Below are positions 1-9,281 of a DNA stretch of 64,000 bases, piece after piece; the stretch's first letter is position 1; every line of letters begins with the position of its first letter. The stretch covers positions 1-64,000 of the forward strand of contig JAFTKM010000009.1 in NCBI GenBank assembly GCA_017453245.1, in the 5' to 3' direction. Source of the stretch: Clostridia bacterium. GTDB lineage: Bacteria > Bacillota > Clostridia > Oscillospirales > CAG-272. Position numbers and translations under genes: made by a program. The notes beneath the pieces are model-generated. The model saw only the letters and a program-made list of their open reading frames with translations, did no database searches and was not told the origin of the DNA.

Positions 1-240
1 AAGGCGCTGCTGTCCATCAATGATCAGATATTCAGAATTACGACCATCGGGATTATACACAGAAACAATACTGCCAAAGAAATGGCTCTTTCTTCCGTTT
101 CTGATGATTTTGACGAGATCGTCAAAAAGCTGCTTGCAGTTCTCCATCTTCCAGTCGTAGTTTCTCTGGTACACAGGAATTACAAAGCGCTTTTTTGCTC
201 CGTCCATATACTCTACTAAGCGTTGTTCTGAACCTTTCAT
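1..240 (-). CDS. DUF262 / GmrSD-type protein, N-terminal part (cut by window edge)
   Basis: The first 80 residues are visible and the rest lies left of the window. Translation from the ATG at 240 shows an IPVYQRNYDW stretch near residues 21-30 and the IIDGQQRL motif at residues 73-80. Both are hallmarks of the DUF262 domain of GmrS-type modification-dependent restriction proteins, which has a ParB/Srx-like nucleotide-hydrolysing fold. It starts only a few bases after the Nudix stop and runs in the same direction as the DISARM-like genes, so it probably belongs to that defence operon. Whether it carries a DUF1524 HNH nuclease domain downstream cannot be seen. Confidence 0.85.
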   Translation of the reverse strand, partial: MKGSEQRLVEYMDGAKKRFVIPVYQRNYDWKMENCKQLFDDLVKIIRNGRKSHFFGSIVSVYNPDGRNSEYLIIDGQQRL

Positions 241-243
241 TGC

Positions 244-633
244 TTAACCTCTTGTTTCAATTATTTTCTTTAATATTTCTTCGTCTGCTGGGCAGAACTC
301 GTAATTTTGTATTTCACTTGGAGTGATCCATTTGATATCGTTATGTTCGAGTTTCTGTGGTTCTCCCTCGGCTATAGTGGCATTGAACAATGTCAGATGC
401 ACTGTTATGTCAGAGTATTCGTGCGTAACATCCATGAACATGTCGCCAACATTAAGAGTTATAGCAAGCTCTTCTCTGCACTCGCGGATAAGAGCTTGTT
501 CTTTTGTTTCGCCTCGTTCGACCTTGCCGCCAACAAACTCCCAAAGGAGACCTCTCGCTTTGTGTGCTGGGCGTTGGCAGATCATAAACTTATCGCCATT
601 CCACACAAGGGCTGCTGCTACTACTTCAGTCAT
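244..633 (-). CDS. Nudix (MutT-like) hydrolase, 129 aa
   Basis: A Nudix box lies at about residues 36-58: G, five residues, E, seven residues, then RECREEL. The protein is therefore a nucleoside-diphosphate-X pyrophosphohydrolase. Its length and the GGKVERGE surroundings resemble MutT, the 8-oxo-dGTP diphosphatase, but substrate cannot be fixed from sequence. The ATG at 633 overlaps the stop of the upstream gene as ATGA, so I prefer it to a longer in-frame start at 711. It lies at the downstream end of the defence operon between a winged-helix-like protein and a DUF262 protein. It may be an accessory nucleotide-processing factor or an ordinary housecleaning enzyme captured by the island. Confidence 0.85.
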   Translation of the reverse strand: MTEVVAAALVWNGDKFMICQRPAHKARGLLWEFVGGKVERGETKEQALIRECREELAITLNVGDMFMDVTHEYSDITVHLTLFNATIAEGEPQKLEHNDIKWITPSEIQNYEFCPADEEILKKIIETRG

Positions 634-869
634 ATAATTTCCCAAACACCGCTCGGAGACAAGTTGGCATCCTTCATACGTCCTGTTTTTCTTAGAGCGG
701 TAGCTGCCCATCTAATATCATATTGCCATGTATAGAACAGGTCACCAGAATTCTTAAGCTCGTTTTCGTATTTGCTCCAAAAACGCTTGCAAATACCGAT
801 AATTGAGCCATGACCACCCATATCTCTTAAAACACCATATAATAAATCCGGAAGCATTTCTTTAGTCAT
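630..869 (-). CDS. Small Mrr-N/winged-helix-like protein, 79 aa
   Basis: Function not recognised with certainty. The C-terminal half (WAATALRKTGRMKDANLSPSG followed by VWEI) resembles the winged-helix domain found at the N-terminus of Mrr-type restriction proteins, where a conserved Trp lies in a helix and a GVW turn closes the wing. There is no nuclease domain, so this could be a stand-alone DNA-binding or adaptor subunit. A good AAGGAG ribosome site precedes the ATG, the gene follows drmC by 16 bases, and its stop overlaps the Nudix start. It is therefore translationally linked to the defence operon. Confidence 0.6.
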   Translation of the reverse strand: MTKEMLPDLLYGVLRDMGGHGSIIGICKRFWSKYENELKNSGDLFYTWQYDIRWAATALRKTGRMKDANLSPSGVWEII

Positions 870-885
870 AATAAAAATCTCCTTA

Positions 886-1563
886 TTAGAGCTCGACGAA
901 TATCTTTTTAAATCTTAGTTCTTTAAAAGCATCTGTAAGTTGCTTTCCGATACGCTCTGATTCTATAACAGTTCCTAACTCTATATTTCCTTCTAATCCG
1001 TGATAGGATAGATTGGCAGATGATATTAGGCTTTTATAACCATCCACACATATTACCTTGGCATGCAAGGCTGCCATTTTATCTTCAGAATTCTGGTAAT
1101 CGTAAACGTTCAAAAATCTTCCTTTATATCGCATCAACTTATCAAGATACATTTGTTTTTCGGCTTGATTAAGATAAATTTGACACAAAATTCCCCTCTG
1201 ACTTTTTTGGATTATCAGATCCAGCAGTTCAGCAAAATATTCCGACATAGAGTATCCTGTTATCAATATGCTCTTTTCGGCAGAAGATAACAATTCCTTT
1301 ACTATAGTTTGATTTTGCCTTACTTTAATACCGCTTGTAATCGGTGCCGTTATAGTCAAATCGATTTTTTCTTTTTTCTCGCTCTTGATAACCGATATTA
1401 ACATACTAATAATTTTTTCTGCATCTTTTTCTGATACAGACGGAAAAATTCTGTGTACAATCGGTGTAATTTCTTCAAAAGGTATGTCTTCCATGTTGCT
1501 TGAAAAGGCATAAGGTTTAACCTCTTCAAGCAACATATCAAACATCATGTTTCCAGTTGACAT
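886..1563 (-). CDS. drmC: DISARM protein DrmC, phospholipase D-like, 225 aa
   Basis: A phospholipase D superfamily HKD motif (H167, K169, D174, followed by a serine/asparagine-rich SSAN turn) is present once. This matches DrmC, the PLD-domain member of the DISARM anti-phage system, which is predicted to act as a nuclease or nucleic-acid phosphodiesterase. The N-terminal ~70 residues lack a recognised fold. The start overlaps the end of drmB by 19 bases, the usual drmA-drmB-drmC order. PLD enzymes normally need two HKD motifs, so this single-motif protein would be expected to dimerise. In published DISARM work DrmC was the least essential component. Confidence 0.88.
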   Translation of the reverse strand: MSTGNMMFDMLLEEVKPYAFSSNMEDIPFEEITPIVHRIFPSVSEKDAEKIISMLISVIKSEKKEKIDLTITAPITSGIKVRQNQTIVKELLSSAEKSILITGYSMSEYFAELLDLIIQKSQRGILCQIYLNQAEKQMYLDKLMRYKGRFLNVYDYQNSEDKMAALHAKVICVDGYKSLISSANLSYHGLEGNIELGTVIESERIGKQLTDAFKELRFKKIFVEL

Positions 1564-3305
1564 AACTTAACTACTAACTCCCTGAAATAAGAATTACGTT
1601 CTTTGTTTTCTAGCGGCACAACAAGTCCTCTATCTAGCATACGGTTTCCGTTCTCGCAAGCTGTCTCGGAAATCATACAGCAAGAGTGGCAAGCAGAGCC
1701 GTTAAGAGCATCACCATTAGGAACATGTGAGGAACACTCGGGATCATTCGTACAAATTAAAGCATTCTCAAAAGCGCTTGTCATCAGTTTTATAATTTTG
1801 CTGATTTCACCAAGCTCTACCAAGCCGCCAAGAGAACCTTCTTTATCAGAACTTCCGGTATATAATAGTATACCTGACATTTTATCGCTGCAGTAAATTC
1901 TCTCTTTTATTGAAGCAGATGAGTAACCCGAGAACATAGCCATTTCCTTGATAAGCAAATGAGCAAAGGTATGCATCATTACATACTTTGCATTTCTCGG
2001 AAGGTTAACCGACCACTGACGAGATTCGCAATACTCATTGTAGCTCTTCTCATATAGCTTGGAGAGCTCTTTTACACCGCTTGCATTTATCCACTTTTCA
2101 ATAGAATCCTTATTGAATTCTATGAAGATGCCCTCTCCGTGTATCTCTGCAGCAGGAAGCCATTTTTCATCCTTGCCTTTATGTAGATATACAATGTTAG
2201 GCTGTTTATCTGCATCGGTATCCGGATCAGGCGCAGATACTCTCGTGTGACCGAGCAACACCATAACCTCTCTTAACCGTGTTATACGAATAATTCTCGA
2301 GAAGTACGGCTTAAGCTCTTCGGGTAGCGGATCTTCTTCAGCAAGAAAATGCTTCTTGTTGCGCTGATAAACCGGATCATTATGATGAGTAATAGCGTTG
2401 TATTCCATTTGCTTAATTTCATTGAATTCTTTGATGTTCTCGCGTCTCTTTTTTAACGCTGCATCAAATTCTTCGCGGGGGAAGGCACGGAAATACAGAT
2501 TGTACGCGTTGGTTATTCCATCTTCTCCATAAGCCTGTTCAAACGCCTCGATTATACGCATGTGCTCATCAATTAAATTAAAGATTGGATCAATCCACGG
2601 GGGGATCGAAATAGCACTTCTTATAACGGGAAAATAAACGTTAGAAGCTCCTCTTTGCGAGGGATTGACCTGACAACGACAATCTCTATCTCTCTTGCTA
2701 TTTGGTCTAAACGGGAAGTTTCCGCTACAGGAGCACAACTCGTTGATTAACTCTTTTTGCGTAGCCCCACTCATACTTCTTTTCTCACCACAATCGCACT
2801 GAATCCACATATCTGCAAGTGTAGAAGTGTTACCTGTCGAGAACATCCTCATAGGAGCTTTGCAATCAGTTTTCCCTCTATGCACCCACAAACGATATGG
2901 GAAATCATCCATATGTCCCTGTTCGCAAGTTACTATAAATCTCGACGGGTACGCAGGTTTATTGCACGCTGGGCATGTTGCTCCAAATCTTGCAAACTTG
3001 TCTGATTCAAAGTTATCTCTTACGTCAAAAATTCTACCACATTTGGGGTTGGGACAAACGTGCATATAAGGAAAAGAGCATACGGGTAAATCAAAACCTT
3101 TAGAAGTTCGTGGCATGTAAAAACAATTAACGCCAAGATACGAAGCAAGTCTGCCGTCTGCGATTTTCTTGCCCTTAACGTTCCAGTAGTTTGTATCTAA
3201 TACTGTTACGGAGTCTTTTACTGCATCAAGAATGGCTCCGGGACCAAATGTGGTAATTAGCTGATTAGGGCGTATTTCTCCTACTTTGTAAACAAAACCT
3301 GCCAT
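1545..3305 (-). CDS. drmB: DISARM protein DrmB, DUF1998 domain, 586 aa
   Basis: The protein has an N-terminal zinc-binding region with two CxxC-type pairs (HVCPNPKCG near residue 85 and CPACN near residue 110), further cysteine clusters around residues 170-215, and a C-terminal DUF1998 region with the cysteine-rich run GSACHSCC. This is the architecture of DrmB, which forms a complex with the DrmA helicase in DISARM and helps load it on unmodified DNA. It starts two bases after the drmA stop, using a ribosome site encoded by the last drmA codons, and overlaps drmC. There is no sign of truncation. Confidence 0.93.
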   Translation of the reverse strand: MAGFVYKVGEIRPNQLITTFGPGAILDAVKDSVTVLDTNYWNVKGKKIADGRLASYLGVNCFYMPRTSKGFDLPVCSFPYMHVCPNPKCGRIFDVRDNFESDKFARFGATCPACNKPAYPSRFIVTCEQGHMDDFPYRLWVHRGKTDCKAPMRMFSTGNTSTLADMWIQCDCGEKRSMSGATQKELINELCSCSGNFPFRPNSKRDRDCRCQVNPSQRGASNVYFPVIRSAISIPPWIDPIFNLIDEHMRIIEAFEQAYGEDGITNAYNLYFRAFPREEFDAALKKRRENIKEFNEIKQMEYNAITHHNDPVYQRNKKHFLAEEDPLPEELKPYFSRIIRITRLREVMVLLGHTRVSAPDPDTDADKQPNIVYLHKGKDEKWLPAAEIHGEGIFIEFNKDSIEKWINASGVKELSKLYEKSYNEYCESRQWSVNLPRNAKYVMMHTFAHLLIKEMAMFSGYSSASIKERIYCSDKMSGILLYTGSSDKEGSLGGLVELGEISKIIKLMTSAFENALICTNDPECSSHVPNGDALNGSACHSCCMISETACENGNRMLDRGLVVPLENKERNSYFRELVVKLCQLET

Positions 3306-3306
3306 T

Positions 3307-6300
3307 TTAATCCTCCGAATAGTAATACAGTTGCGACGAATTCTCTACTTCTCTCATCGACGAAAGCGTAGGAAGTCCTTCTCCCTCATTCACGTCATTG
3401 TAGAATCTGAGAAGATTCGTCTTCTCGTCGTTTGTTGTTCCACGATAGAAGAGCTGCTTTCTACGTGCCGCACGCGTCTTCCAATCGAAAATAAAATCGT
3501 CAATCTCTCGTTCAGCATCTTCGCGCGCCGAAGGTTTAGCTATCATCAACTTTTTCAGAATAAGCGCTTTAACTTCAGCCAACTGCTCATCTGTTATATC
3601 AGCAATGTCATTAGCTTTATCTTCTTCTGCAAACTCTTTATACTTAAGTCTTATAGCAGCAACTACAAGTGCGTGTAAAACTCTGTCTCTCGCACGTGCC
3701 GAGAACGGAGTTGCTGTAGTTCCCTCTACGTATCTATAAAGCTGAGAGTGATATCCACTAAAGTTCTCATAATGAGAAAGGTCTCTCGGACGATATGGGT
3801 TGTATATAGTGAATACCAAACCCGGATAAGTACGACCTATACGGCTCGTTGCCTGAATATACTCCGAATTCTGCTTAGGTTGTCCTCTAACAACCATAAG
3901 TCCCAGTCTATTAACGTCCATACCAACCGCTATCATATTGGTTGCAATAGCAGTATCAAGACACTGGTCATTGGAACAAGGGACTTCCAACTCGTTGAGT
4001 AACTCTGCGATTTTAGATGAAGGAACTCGAGACGTTATTTCAATGCGTCTATGAAGAGGTCTATATTGTGCATAGCCGTATTTCTTCTTGATACGGTTTA
4101 TTCTCTTGGGAATGTCGTCCTGCAAAAGTCTTACTGTACCACCAAGCTCTCTTATACTGTTAAAGTATCCTACTAGCGTGTAATATGGATCAACGTACTC
4201 TCTTAATCCCTCTTCTTTTGAAAGAGCAAACGCAGTTTGCAAAATGATGGAATATATTCTTAGAGTCGTCGTGATTATAGATTGACCGTTTGCGCAAATA
4301 CCCACGTACTTTCTAAACGGATCTTCTTTAACCGGTATCTCTCTGATAAAGAAGCTGTCACCAATCTCAAAACCATTTGCCGGGAACTGTGACATTCTTC
4401 TGCGTCCATAAAGGCTCTTGACTTGCTCATCCGCGTTTTTAATAGTCGCTGTTGATACTACATATTTCGGATGAATAACCTCGTTGCCAATTTTGTATGT
4501 ACATAGATTCTCTATAAGCGTCTCATATGCACCGTAAATAGTACCTAAAGGTCCGGTTATAAGATGAAGCTCGTCCTGAACTATCAATTCCGGAGGTGCG
4601 AACATTTTAACCGGTTGGCAAGTTCTCATTCCATTGTGAGTAAGCGCATGCTTCTTGCCGCTTGCTATGTATCCGTGTATAGAACACTTTCTGTCTACTC
4701 TTCCAAACAAAGTGTTGGTTTGCACATCCCACGGCAACTTTGCGAACTTATCTACCGTAGCCAAAATTACAGTAGGACATTTACCGTAAATCTCTTCATC
4801 TACAAGGTAAACAGGGATGTTTCTGCCATTTTTATATTTGTAATATCTGCAATCGTTATTAACGCAATAAATTCTAACTTCATGTTTATCGACATCAAAC
4901 TCGAAGAAGTCGTCGTTTATAGCATTTCCTTTTCCATCAACCAGTTTTTCACCACAGAACGGACAGTTTAAAATCTGCTTACGAAGAAGGCGCTTTTTAC
5001 TGCTTGCTGCCTCGGGATTGTCTTCCGACTCTCTAAATTCGTCGAAGCTATTAGGAGTTACACCCCCTCCAACCCAGAAGCCTATAGAGATAGGCTCGTT
5101 GCCGAATTTAGGAGCTTCCTTTTCTCTCACCATTTCTGCCGCGAGAATCATTTTTGTCAATCTATCACGCTGCTGAGTTGTGAGTAAACGAAGTGTATAT
5201 CTAAGTATTGCTGTTACTCCACCATCACGATTATAACCATCTGAATTTCCGACCTGTAATCTACGGTTAGCAATAACGAAAGCAATAAGTCCAAGATATG
5301 CCTCTGTCTTACCACCACCCGTGGGGAAATACAGCAAATCTACGTTATTTCTATCTCTATGAAGAGGGTTAACAATTCCAGAGATGTTCATTAAGATGAA
5401 GGCTATCTGGAAAGGTCTCCAGCCAAACTCATTATCCTCTTTATGCGGATCCAAGAAATCTACAAATGCGCACTCTTTGCCTTGTGAATGCTTTTTAGAA
5501 TAATTGCCTATTGCGCGCTGCAATATCATTACTCTATTCATAAAGCAAAACGCGGTATATGCTCTCTCGTTGTTTTCGATAAGCGCAATTCCCTCTTTGA
5601 TTCGATTGAGAGAATCCACGCACTTGCTTATAACTTTGTTACCAATTTTCTCGGCAAACGAAGGATTCTGCATCTTCTCGTTTTGAATCAATTTCTCATT
5701 GATCCACTTTTCATATGAGGATGCCAAAACATTTAATCTTTCAAATATTACGTCTCTCTTATTAACCTGTCCGAGCAGACGCATTGAAAAGTAGAACTTA
5801 TCAAAGCCTTCGAGTGCCGCGCTTACTCCGGGGAATTCGTATTCCGGAATGAACGCGGTAGAAACCACCTTAGCTGCCTGATTATTATCACTTTCCCATA
5901 CAACAGCGCATCCGCGGCCTCTACCAAAGACAGGACGCTGCTCATAGTAAAACTCGTCAACCTCAAGGATTTCACGGCAAATATGCTCTGCCATAAACAT
6001 ACCTTCTTCGCCATTAGCTATTGCAGCTAATTCTACCTGGAACATAACCGAAGCAATGTCCTCAGACTGCGGACGCTCATTTATAACATACGCAGTTACA
6101 AGGGTATAAGAGGTCTTAAGCTTCATTTTTGTGATGTGAAGCTTAACATTAGAGTCTACCGGTATCAAGTAATCAGCGGAGCGGGCGAAGCTATTTAAAT
6201 CAACATCTACAAAGGCCTCTTGATCCTCTCTCTGATATCTAACAACAGCCTTTTCAGTTCCATCAGCCTTCATTTGAGCTTCAGTAAACTTATGATAATC

Positions 6301-6648
6301 ACCCCAGCGAACTCTAAACTTGATGTTCTCTTCCGAAGATTTCACATAAAAGCTCATACCTATGGAAGACTGCTTTTTAAACTTCGTAGAAGACACCGGA
6401 TCGTTATCATCTTCATCCGGCGGAGGCGTGTAATCGTCATCTTCAGAAAACGCATCCTCGGATGAGTTAACATCTGTTAATGCCTCTAGCGTCAACTCAT
6501 CCATTGTGCGCGGAAAGAGCATGCCAGTCAAATATGCAAAAACCGGGCTTTCATCCATTACCTCATCTTTTGCCATCGGGCCTATTAAATCAGTCTTTAG
6601 CGCATCAATTATTCTTTGCCTAATTCTCGCATATTCGACTCTGTCCAT
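3307..6648 (-). CDS. drmA: DISARM helicase DrmA, 1113 aa
   Basis: This is a superfamily 2 helicase with the DrmA signature. The Walker A motif PTGGGKTEA lies near residue 443, the DEAH-like box reads QDELHL near residue 692, an STATIK motif follows, and the C-terminal helicase lobe has QATSRIGR near residue 930 with VVRGQPKQ just before it. A CPFCG zinc-type pair lies near residue 560. DrmA is the DNA-translocating motor of DISARM, recognising incoming phage DNA together with DrmB. The length is typical for the family. The ATG follows the upstream res stop by one base and the Shine-Dalgarno is contained in the res C-terminal codons, so translation is coupled. Confidence 0.93.
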   Translation of the reverse strand: MDRVEYARIRQRIIDALKTDLIGPMAKDEVMDESPVFAYLTGMLFPRTMDELTLEALTDVNSSEDAFSEDDDYTPPPDEDDNDPVSSTKFKKQSSIGMSFYVKSSEENIKFRVRWGDYHKFTEAQMKADGTEKAVVRYQREDQEAFVDVDLNSFARSADYLIPVDSNVKLHITKMKLKTSYTLVTAYVINERPQSEDIASVMFQVELAAIANGEEGMFMAEHICREILEVDEFYYEQRPVFGRGRGCAVVWESDNNQAAKVVSTAFIPEYEFPGVSAALEGFDKFYFSMRLLGQVNKRDVIFERLNVLASSYEKWINEKLIQNEKMQNPSFAEKIGNKVISKCVDSLNRIKEGIALIENNERAYTAFCFMNRVMILQRAIGNYSKKHSQGKECAFVDFLDPHKEDNEFGWRPFQIAFILMNISGIVNPLHRDRNNVDLLYFPTGGGKTEAYLGLIAFVIANRRLQVGNSDGYNRDGGVTAILRYTLRLLTTQQRDRLTKMILAAEMVREKEAPKFGNEPISIGFWVGGGVTPNSFDEFRESEDNPEAASSKKRLLRKQILNCPFCGEKLVDGKGNAINDDFFEFDVDKHEVRIYCVNNDCRYYKYKNGRNIPVYLVDEEIYGKCPTVILATVDKFAKLPWDVQTNTLFGRVDRKCSIHGYIASGKKHALTHNGMRTCQPVKMFAPPELIVQDELHLITGPLGTIYGAYETLIENLCTYKIGNEVIHPKYVVSTATIKNADEQVKSLYGRRRMSQFPANGFEIGDSFFIREIPVKEDPFRKYVGICANGQSIITTTLRIYSIILQTAFALSKEEGLREYVDPYYTLVGYFNSIRELGGTVRLLQDDIPKRINRIKKKYGYAQYRPLHRRIEITSRVPSSKIAELLNELEVPCSNDQCLDTAIATNMIAVGMDVNRLGLMVVRGQPKQNSEYIQATSRIGRTYPGLVFTIYNPYRPRDLSHYENFSGYHSQLYRYVEGTTATPFSARARDRVLHALVVAAIRLKYKEFAEEDKANDIADITDEQLAEVKALILKKLMIAKPSAREDAEREIDDFIFDWKTRAARRKQLFYRGTTNDEKTNLLRFYNDVNEGEGLPTLSSMREVENSSQLYYYSED

Positions 6649-6649
6649 T

Positions 6650-9280
6650 TTAATCCTCCGAAATAATCTTAGCTGTTCCTATTGTGTAATTAAACGTGTT
6701 ACCAACAGCAATATTGTTGTCGGTTATTAAGCGATATTCCCACTTCTTTTTATCGGGATCTATCATTGATGCATGATGGCACCAATTCATTCCCTCTTTT
6801 GCCTTTGCTAAAACGTCTTTATCTTCCGCTTCGCTAGAAGCCTTTACCTCAATCATATACTTTCCGGTCTTAGTTTCTACAAGAAAATCTGGTGTGTACT
6901 GCTGTCCAGCTTGCCAGAATATACCGAGCTGATTGAGAGGCGGCTTTATCCACCTGATAACTTCATTGTCCTCTTCCAAGTTGATTGAGAACAAACGTTC
7001 TGTGTCGCTATCAAAAGCGTTTTCGGGATAGTATGCCTTTTTATATCCGGTGAAGAGATATTTCTTAATATTCTTCTTATCGGTGAAAGGTCTATTGAAC
7101 TGAACTTTTCCGTCCTTCTTCGCGTTCTTGATGAAGGATTTGAAAACGATAGTATTTGCATCAAGTGTACATACGTATCTATTGTTTATTTCTGCATTTG
7201 CATATATCTGTTTTCTAAGATCTTCAACAATTACAGCTGCGTAACGTCGTACTATTTTACGCTTATCTTCTTCAGAACCGTCAATCGTATCAAGATACTG
7301 GCTAACAATATCAATAACGAGTTCAGCATCATCATAAGAAAGCTCGCTTATCGTATCTATGAGCATACATGCTAAGGTGTTAAGAGCATCATCTACTTCA
7401 AGAATCTCAGCATCAAACGAATCGAGCATCTGCTTGTTTATCGTGTCGAAACGTTCAATTTTTGACGCAGCGATGTCGAAGTCGCTAATTGTTCTCTTGA
7501 CAACAAACGGTTTAGCAGTGAACGTCGAGCTTATATGAATAGCTATCTTAGGTACAGCTATAGCCTTGTTGATAAACTCCTTGATTTTCGCAGTTATCTC
7601 AGTCTTAACAACTGTCTTCTCTAAAGTAACACTACTGCTAGGTGTAGTTGTTTCACTTACGGGTTTATCTTCTACCACAGGAGTATCATCTACAAAGTCG
7701 AAGAGCGAAAGCTGATTTGAAGCTCCGTCATCCTGCTTTTTAGGACTCTTTTTGGGAGCCACAAAAGCATCTACGTACTGAGCGATAAAATCATCCTGCG
7801 TCTTGGTATCGTTTGATCTTAGCGCGGTCATATCGGCATCCTTGAAAAGCGAATCAAGAAGCGTTGCTTCGTGATCATCAAAAATACCTGTTATCTGTAT
7901 GCTTTGCGTTTCCTCAACATCCCTCTCATCAAGGTTTCTATGACGGAACACATCACTATTCTTAACCTCGTCTATAAGCTCGCGATAGTGATCGTGAGCA
8001 ACGATGTCAAGCGTATCGATATCCTCATTTCCGGTAATGAAACCGAACGGGAGTCTAAGACCTCTACCAATTGTTTGAAGAGCAAGAATATCACTCTTAG
8101 CTGCGTTGAGAGGGATAATTGTAAAGAGATTGTTTACATCCCAGCCCTCTTTGAGCTTGTAAACATGCAAAACTATCTCTATCGGATTTTGATTGCTCTC
8201 GATAGAAAGCAGCTTCTTGATGTTCTCTTCACTCTCTTCTCCGGTCATATTAGAGTGAATCTCAATAACCTTGCCGCGATACTTACCACCATAGAAAGCA
8301 TCGCTGTCTATCAACGCACGAACTTTCTTTGCATGCTCAGTGTCTTTACATGCAATAAGAACAATAGGCTTTACATATTCAAGCCCATTATCAGCACAAT
8401 ACTGACGAACAACGTTCTTGCGGTTCTCGTGAAGAGCAAGACCATCTTTGATCTTCATCTCTTCAATATCATCAGCAGAGTATCCGGCCGTGTTGGTTCT
8501 ACCCATAACGACAGGAATCTTCAAATACTTGCCTGCACCTTTTGCAAGGTCGTAAGTGTAAATAATGTTTCTGTTGGTATCTTTAGGCGTAGCAGTAAAC
8601 TCAAGGCCAAGTACAGGCTTCAAGTAGTTGATCGCTTTCATCGACTGCGGTGCATAGTAACGATGCGCCTCGTCCATACAGATAACAAGGTCGTCAAATC
8701 CTGCGAGAATATCAGCAAAGGAAGCTCCAAGCATTTCTTGGAATTTATGGAACTTAAACTGAACATCACCACGAGTGAAAATCTTGCTGATGTTGAAGAT
8801 GAAGAGCTGTATTTTAGAGGTCTTCTCTATCTCAAACTGCTGCTGACGGTACTGCGTATAGTTCTCGCCATCAAATACACGCGGAACACCCATCTCCGCC
8901 TCAAGTCCTTTGAATATGTACTTGGGATGGCTGGGATGAGCCTCTTTGCGAAGCTTATCATAAATGGTGTTTCCAGGTGCTAAGATGAAGAAGTGACGAT
9001 AACCCTTAGTCTTGTAAAGATAGTAAATAGCTGCACCCATAAGGCGAGTTTTACCGATACCGGTTGCCATATCGAAGCAGAAGGACGGAAAATCGAATTC
9101 CTTTGCAACCTTGATAGTTTGTCCACCTTCGCAGTGCTCTGTTGCAATCGCTTCTATTTCGCTTTTGCTCTGGTTTTTGTAATCGCAATTTTCGGAAATT
9201 GCCGCAAGGTAAGAGAGCGCTTCTTTTTGCGGATCGCGCAAACTCATGGCATAGCCGATTTTATTAACCATATCTGCCAT
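6650..9280 (-). CDS. Type III restriction endonuclease Res-like subunit, 876 aa
   Basis: A DEAD/DEAH translocase is joined to a C-terminal nuclease. Walker A (ATGIGKT) lies near residue 73, the DEAH box MDEAHRYY near 201, FTATPK near 228, an RGLRLPFG motif VI-like segment near 405, and a PD-(D/E)xK nuclease site near residues 793-810 (PDF then EVK). This is the layout of Res, the ATP-dependent cleavage subunit of type III restriction-modification systems, which needs a Mod partner. The mod gene lies directly upstream with one base between stop and start. The next gene downstream is drmA, so the type III pair is embedded inside the DISARM operon. An insertion rich in Ser, Thr and Lys lies around residues 500-560. 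Confidence 0.9.
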   Translation of the reverse strand: MADMVNKIGYAMSLRDPQKEALSYLAAISENCDYKNQSKSEIEAIATEHCEGGQTIKVAKEFDFPSFCFDMATGIGKTRLMGAAIYYLYKTKGYRHFFILAPGNTIYDKLRKEAHPSHPKYIFKGLEAEMGVPRVFDGENYTQYRQQQFEIEKTSKIQLFIFNISKIFTRGDVQFKFHKFQEMLGASFADILAGFDDLVICMDEAHRYYAPQSMKAINYLKPVLGLEFTATPKDTNRNIIYTYDLAKGAGKYLKIPVVMGRTNTAGYSADDIEEMKIKDGLALHENRKNVVRQYCADNGLEYVKPIVLIACKDTEHAKKVRALIDSDAFYGGKYRGKVIEIHSNMTGEESEENIKKLLSIESNQNPIEIVLHVYKLKEGWDVNNLFTIIPLNAAKSDILALQTIGRGLRLPFGFITGNEDIDTLDIVAHDHYRELIDEVKNSDVFRHRNLDERDVEETQSIQITGIFDDHEATLLDSLFKDADMTALRSNDTKTQDDFIAQYVDAFVAPKKSPKKQDDGASNQLSLFDFVDDTPVVEDKPVSETTTPSSSVTLEKTVVKTEITAKIKEFINKAIAVPKIAIHISSTFTAKPFVVKRTISDFDIAASKIERFDTINKQMLDSFDAEILEVDDALNTLACMLIDTISELSYDDAELVIDIVSQYLDTIDGSEEDKRKIVRRYAAVIVEDLRKQIYANAEINNRYVCTLDANTIVFKSFIKNAKKDGKVQFNRPFTDKKNIKKYLFTGYKKAYYPENAFDSDTERLFSINLEEDNEVIRWIKPPLNQLGIFWQAGQQYTPDFLVETKTGKYMIEVKASSEAEDKDVLAKAKEGMNWCHHASMIDPDKKKWEYRLITDNNIAVGNTFNYTIGTAKIISED

Positions 9281-9281
9281 T

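Noticed and set aside
7871..8983. Long plus-strand ORF (370 aa) opposite the res gene
   Set aside because: It is the antisense shadow of a clearly conserved helicase-nuclease gene, has no family features and is leucine/isoleucine/arginine-rich like other shadows.
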